Below are positions 6,532 to 9,710 of a stretch of 9,710 bases of DNA, piece by piece (the first letter of the stretch is position 1; each line of letters starts with the position of its first letter). Position numbers and translations under genes: made by a program. The stretch comes from a bacterium. Its GTDB lineage: Bacteria; Desulfobacterota; S145-22. The notes under the pieces were generated by a model. The model made no database searches and was not told the DNA's origin. It saw only the letters and a list, made by a program, of their open reading frames with translations. The stretch covers positions 1-9,710 of the forward strand of contig JALTEW010000132.1 of NCBI GenBank assembly GCA_027073795.1, written 5' to 3'.

Positions 6532-6560
6532 TGTTTACCAACCTCCCCCCTCAAAGTCAA
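6532..6560 (-). promoter_or_regulatory. candidate sigma-70-type promoter for the OppD/OppF-like pair
   Basis: On the minus strand, TTGACT (6560-6555) is followed after exactly 17 bases by TAAACA (6537-6532). The -35 element matches five of six consensus bases; the -10 element matches only three. Transcription would start near 6525, about 37 bases before the ATG at 6488. It would let the ATPase pair be transcribed apart from the sugar-type operon upstream. Evidence is weak because the -10 is poor. Confidence 0.25.
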
Positions 6561-6687
6561 TGAATCCTGGTAGAGTAAAAAGGCATAAATCTGACAAGCA
6601 AAACAAAAACCATATTTCCACACAGCATCACGATGCCGCGAAGTTTTTTGTCTTTGCATTCTCAGCGCCTTTGTATCTTGAATAGGA

Positions 6688-6711
6688 AACTGCTTTTATT
6701 TTAAAGCCGTT
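6688..6711 (-). terminator. weak stem-loop directly after the UgpC/MalK-like gene
   Basis: AAC-x-GCTTT (6688-6696) pairs with AAAGC-x-GTT (6703-6711) with one mismatch and a six-base loop. It starts on the base next to the stop codon at 6712-6714. It is A/T-rich and lacks a clean T run on the minus strand, so at best it is a partial terminator or an mRNA end hairpin. Confidence 0.3.
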
Positions 6712-7806
6712 TCAGGCAATGGTTTCTTCACTCACAGGGTCAAAGAAATGGAGATTTTCAATTCTGGCTCTGAGTAGGATTTCTTCCTTGGTTTTAACCT
6801 GACTCTGCGGGGAGATAGATGCCAGGAGGTTTCGACCGCCTGCTTTCACATCAATGTATATCTGGTTGCCCACGGGCTGTACCACTTCCACGTACGCCTT
6901 GAAGGTCTCCTGGGCATCCGGCACTCCATTTTCGGAGAGATCTTCAGGACGCACCCCCAGAACAACTTCTCTCCCCAAATAGGCTGAAAGGGCCTGGCTC
7001 CTTTCCCGTGGCACCGGAAACCTGAGACCCTCCGTGACGACAAAAAGCCTCTCACCCTCTTTCTCAACACGTACATGTTCGACAAAATTCATGGTAGGTG
7101 ATCCGATAAATCCAGCCACGAACCGGTTTTTGGGATGCATGTAGATTTCAAGCGGATGGCCCACCTGCTGAACCTTGCCATCCCTCATCACCACGATGCG
7201 GTCCCCCATGGTCATGGCTTCAATCTGGTCATGGGTGACATAGATGCTGGTGGTATCCATTTTCTCGTGAAGTTTCTTCAGCTCAAGACGCATTTGAACG
7301 CGAAGTTTCGCGTCGAGGTTGGAAAGAGGCTCGTCAAAGAGGTAAACCTTAGGGGTCCGGACAATGGCACGCCCCAAGGCAACACGCTGACGTTGACCGC
7401 CGGAAAGTTCTCTTGGCTTGCGTTTCAGGTATTCAAGAATTCCAAGCAGCTCCGCTGTTTGCCTTACACGCTGACTAATCTCATCTCTTGGAACCTTCTT
7501 GAGCTTCAGCCCGAAGGCCATGTTCTGATAAACCGTCATGTGTGGATACAGGGCATAGTTTTGAAAAACCATGGCGATGTCCCGGTCTTTCGGGGGAACA
7601 AGGTTGACCTTGCGCCCATCGATGAAGATTTCTCCAAAGGTGATGTCTTCGAGGCCCGCGATCATGCGAAGGGTCGTGGTCTTGCCGCATCCGCTCGGCC
7701 CCACAAAAACCATGAATTCCCCGTGGTGAATCGTCAATGTAAAGTCATCAACAGCCAGAACCTCCCCGAATTTCTTCCCTACATGCTTTAATGCAACTTC
7801 AGCCAT
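6712..7806 (-). CDS. CUT1 ABC transporter ATP-binding protein, MalK/UgpC/MsmX type
   Basis: Cytoplasmic ATPase of a carbohydrate-type (CUT1) importer, working as a homodimer under the two permeases encoded upstream. The 364-residue length is typical. Motifs: Walker A GPSGCGKTT (36-44), Q-loop Q82 in MVFQNYALYPHMTVYQNMAF, signature LSGGQRQR (134-141), Walker B VYLFDEP (154-160), D-loop SNLDAKLR (162-169) and switch His H192. After residue 240 comes the C-terminal regulatory OB/TOBE region, with the landmark VLGVRPEDL (282-290). It starts with ATG 7 bp after the MalG-like stop. The ribosome binding site AAGGAG sits inside the end of that gene and runs into its TAA, so translation is coupled. 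Such ATPases can serve several permeases in one cell, so glycerol-3-phosphate specificity should not be assumed from the UgpC resemblance. Confidence 0.95.
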   Translation of the reverse strand: MAEVALKHVGKKFGEVLAVDDFTLTIHHGEFMVFVGPSGCGKTTTLRMIAGLEDITFGEIFIDGRKVNLVPPKDRDIAMVFQNYALYPHMTVYQNMAFGLKLKKVPRDEISQRVRQTAELLGILEYLKRKPRELSGGQRQRVALGRAIVRTPKVYLFDEPLSNLDAKLRVQMRLELKKLHEKMDTTSIYVTHDQIEAMTMGDRIVVMRDGKVQQVGHPLEIYMHPKNRFVAGFIGSPTMNFVEHVRVEKEGERLFVVTEGLRFPVPRERSQALSAYLGREVVLGVRPEDLSENGVPDAQETFKAYVEVVQPVGNQIYIDVKAGGRNLLASISPQSQVKTKEEILLRARIENLHFFDPVSEETIA

Positions 7807-7813
7807 ACCGTAT

Positions 7814-8650
7814 TTACTCCTTCAAAGCCCCAGTAATTCCTGCGACGTAATATTCTACGAAAAATGAGTAGACCAGCGCCACGGGCACGCTTCCAAACAG
7901 CGCGCCGGCCATTAAAGGTCCCCAATGATAGACGTCCCCGCGCACCAGTTCCGTGACCAGACCGACAGACACCGTCTTTCTCAGGCTGGTAGAGATGAAG
8001 GTCAAGGCGTAGAGATACTCATTCCACGAAAGGGTAAAAGCGAAAATCCCAGCCGAAAGAATGCCAGGCAAAGACAAGGGAATAATCACCCGCCAAAAAA
8101 TCCATAGACGACTTGCCCCATCCATCATGGCACACTCCTCTAATTCCTTAGGAATGGAGTTAAAGTATCCCATCAGCAGCCAGGTACAGAATGGAATCAA
8201 AAAGGTCGGATAGATAAGGGAAAGGGCCCATAGTGAATCCCAGAGATGAAGCTTGAAAACCATGGTAGCCAGGGGGATAAAGAGTATGGTCGGCGGCACC
8301 AGGTAACAGAAAAAAATCCCGATCCCCATGAGATTTGACCCCCTGAAGCGGATCCTCTGTATCCCGTACGCGGCCAAAAGACTGGCCGAGAGAGAGATAA
8401 CCGTGGAGGTAATCGCCACGAAGAAGGTATTGTAAAGCCAGCGGAGAAAAGGGGTCTGGGTAAAGAGGTGCTTCACGTTCAATAGGGACCAGGTATGAAT
8501 AAGGAAGGGGTTGAGTTTGAGGTTGTACAGTTCAGGGTCCGATTTGAAGGTCGTGACAAACATCCAGTAGAAGGGAAACAGGAGAAAGACGAGAAACAGA
8601 ACCAGTGGGAGATAGAACCTAAAAAATTTTCCCCAACCCTTTTGCGTCAT
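7814..8650 (-). CDS. CUT1 ABC transporter permease, MalG-like
   Basis: Second membrane subunit of the sugar-type ABC importer, 278 residues and about six membrane segments. The first is at about 11-32. The EAA coupling loop is conserved as EECAMMDGASRLWIFWRVII (171-190) followed by PLSLPG (191-196), the contact point for the ATPase. The C-terminus FVEYYVAGITGALKE (264-278) is typical of MalG/UgpE-type permeases. The start ATG comes one base after the TGA of the MalF-like gene, with GGGAG 7 bases upstream. The three import genes therefore form a tightly coupled unit. Substrate cannot be told from the sequence; the family covers maltose, other oligosaccharides and glycerol-3-phosphate. Confidence 0.93.
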   Translation of the reverse strand: MTQKGWGKFFRFYLPLVLFLVFLLFPFYWMFVTTFKSDPELYNLKLNPFLIHTWSLLNVKHLFTQTPFLRWLYNTFFVAITSTVISLSASLLAAYGIQRIRFRGSNLMGIGIFFCYLVPPTILFIPLATMVFKLHLWDSLWALSLIYPTFLIPFCTWLLMGYFNSIPKELEECAMMDGASRLWIFWRVIIPLSLPGILSAGIFAFTLSWNEYLYALTFISTSLRKTVSVGLVTELVRGDVYHWGPLMAGALFGSVPVALVYSFFVEYYVAGITGALKE

Positions 8651-8651
8651 A

Positions 8652-9575
8652 TCACGTCTCCCGCTTCAGGTATTTAGAGGTAATGAGCACACTAATGAAT
8701 AATACGGGAAAAATAAAGGCCGATATCGCCGCCCCTTCTCCCAGATGACCACCTGCGATGGCCCGCTGGAAGGAAAGGGTCCCAAAGATATGGGTCGCGT
8801 TGTCCGGTCCACCGCGCGTCATGACCCAGATCAACTGAAAATCTGCGAACGTCCAGATAATAGAAAAGGTTGTAATGACGGCAAGCAGAGGCATAATCAA
8901 TGGAAGAGTAATACTTTTGAACTTGACCCAGGGCGTGGCACCATCGATGTCCGCCGCCTCGTACAGGCTCTGATTGATGGTCTGAAGCCCTGCCATCAAG
9001 CCAATGGTAAAAAAGGGAATACCCCGCCAGATATTGACGAGGATAACGGTAAGTCGGGCGTTAATCGTGTTGCCGAGGAAATCAATGGGCGTCTTGAGAA
9101 GTCCTATCCTCAGGAGGAACCAGTTGATACAAGAAAAATTCGAATCAAATATCCACCAGAACGCGATGGCCGAAAGGGCCGTGGGAACAATCCAGGGAAG
9201 CAGCACGATAGCACGCACCAACCCTTTGCCCTTGAAGTCCTGGTTCAGCACAATAGCCAGACCTAAACCGAGCATAAGCTTAAAAAAGACCGCCACACAG
9301 GTATAAAAAACCGTATTGAAAGCCGTCAGCCAGAAAACATCGCTGTGGAACAGTTCAATATAATTGGAAAACCCTACAAAGCTTCCCGAACGTCCGATAA
9401 TGGTATTGGTAAAGGAAAGCCAGATACCCAGCACAAAGGGATAGGCAAGGAGGAGAAGAAGAATGATATCCGCGGGCAGAGTAAAGACAAACCCTAACAC
9501 ACCCTTACGCTGCAAAAGACCAACGGATGGGGTTTTTAAGCCACCCCATCCGCTTTCGATGCCAGCCCGACTCAT
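8652..9575 (-). CDS. CUT1 ABC transporter permease, MalF-like
   Basis: First membrane subunit of the sugar-type ABC importer, 307 residues, without the large periplasmic insertion of enteric MalF and so closer to UgpA/LacF-type proteins. Membrane segments start at about 25-53, after a hydrophilic N-terminus of about 24 residues. The EAA loop reads EAADIDGATPWVKFKSITLP (206-225). Further family signatures are RAIVLLPWIVPTALSAIAFW (121-140) and WVMTRGGPDNAT (250-261). The ATG at 9575 has GGGAG about 5 bases upstream and lies 39 bp after the stop of a binding-protein gene. A perfect 10-bp inverted repeat lies within codons 8-17. The gene is followed after one base by the MalG-like gene. Family confidence is high; substrate unknown. 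Confidence 0.93.
   Translation of the reverse strand: MSRAGIESGWGGLKTPSVGLLQRKGVLGFVFTLPADIILLLLLAYPFVLGIWLSFTNTIIGRSGSFVGFSNYIELFHSDVFWLTAFNTVFYTCVAVFFKLMLGLGLAIVLNQDFKGKGLVRAIVLLPWIVPTALSAIAFWWIFDSNFSCINWFLLRIGLLKTPIDFLGNTINARLTVILVNIWRGIPFFTIGLMAGLQTINQSLYEAADIDGATPWVKFKSITLPLIMPLLAVITTFSIIWTFADFQLIWVMTRGGPDNATHIFGTLSFQRAIAGGHLGEGAAISAFIFPVLFISVLITSKYLKRET
9524..9552 (-). repeat. 10-bp perfect inverted repeat at the 5' end of the MalF-like gene
   Basis: CGGATGGGGT (9524-9533) is perfectly complementary to ACCCCATCCG (9543-9552) around a 9-base loop, with seven G-C pairs in ten. In the minus-strand transcript it starts 23 bases inside the permease gene and about 60 bases after the binding-protein stop. 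It could act as a 3' stabilising hairpin for the binding-protein message, or slow translation of the permease. No T run follows, so simple termination is unlikely. Confidence 0.5.
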
Positions 9576-9614
9576 TCTGTCTCCCGCTCCTACCTGCCAT
9601 TCACAATGATGACC

Positions 9615-9710
9615 TTAACGGTAAAACTTTTTCAGCTTCTTTTCTGCTGCGGCAGCCGCTGCCTTGGGTGATTTACCCCCCACGCAGACATCCGCAAACA
9701 TATCCACCAC
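9615..9710 (-). CDS. C-terminal end of an extracellular solute-binding protein (partial)
   Basis: On the minus strand the window edge enters an open frame of 31 codons ending in TAA at 9617-9615. The translation ends with SPKAAAAAAEKKLKKFYR. This style, with a G-K-S-P-x-A turn and an amphipathic Ala/Glu/Lys-rich last helix, is typical of the C-terminus of family 1 extracellular solute-binding proteins of CUT1 importers. It lies 39 bp before the MalF-like permease on the same strand, the usual place of that gene, and would supply the periplasmic receptor for the transporter. The start, signal peptide and ligand site are outside the window, so the specificity cannot be judged. Confidence 0.75.
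   Translation of the reverse strand: MVDMFADVCVGGKSPKAAAAAAEKKLKKFYR

Noticed and set aside
6489..6659. 57-residue N-terminal extension of the OppD-like protein
   Set aside because: The extension has no ribosome site and no family similarity, while the ATG at 6488 has a good site and gives the normal length.
7135..7791. 218-codon plus-strand open frame
   Set aside because: It is antisense to the MalK/UgpC-type ATPase, which has every expected motif.
8745..9266. 173-codon plus-strand open frame rich in charged residues
   Set aside because: It is the antisense shadow of the MalF-like permease, where hydrophobic codons read as charged ones on the opposite strand.
1..9710. CRISPR arrays, tRNA or rRNA genes, insertion sequences
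   Set aside because: No regularly spaced repeats, cloverleaf sequences, rRNA-like stretches or transposase genes were recognised by reading the window.

Overview
The window reads as bacterial transporter-rich DNA from a Gram-negative organism: it encodes periplasmic binding proteins with cleavable signal peptides, a TAXI-type TRAP transporter and two kinds of ABC importer. The fused 4TM/12TM TRAP permease, the companion universal stress protein, and OppD/OppF proteins that keep the four C-terminal cysteines of the iron-sulfur type would suit an anaerobic Desulfobacterota-like (deltaproteobacterial) lineage. That assignment is an inference from gene style, not proven here.

Left part, + strand (93-4310): a four-gene, operon-like run. 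It holds a TAXI family solute-binding protein, a fused DctQ-DctM TRAP permease with a TTG start, a UspA-family protein and a small secreted DUF1566 (Lcl C-terminal-like) protein. A strong 12-bp stem-loop with a pyrimidine-rich tail separates the binding protein from the permease and probably lowers permease expression relative to the binding protein. The last three genes are spaced by only 12 and 23 bp. The DUF1566 start codon lies inside a 9-bp inverted repeat that touches the usp stop codon.

Right part, - strand (9710 down to 4472): the C-terminal 31 codons of an extracellular binding protein, two CUT1-type (MalF-like and MalG-like) permeases and a MalK/UgpC-type ATPase form a carbohydrate-type ABC importer. 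After a 223-bp gap with a weak stem-loop and a candidate promoter come two overlapping genes for OppD-like and OppF-like ATPases of the peptide/nickel family. No peptide-type permease or peptide-binding protein gene is present in the window, so the partners of these ATPases are not visible here.

The two gene groups converge on a 161-bp spacer (4311-4471). I see no CRISPR array, tRNA, rRNA, insertion sequence or phage gene. Most of the window is ordinary transporter coding sequence. The points worth a second look are the DUF1566/USP additions to the TRAP operon, the Opp ATPases without visible permeases, and three RNA stem-loops placed where they could set protein stoichiometry.
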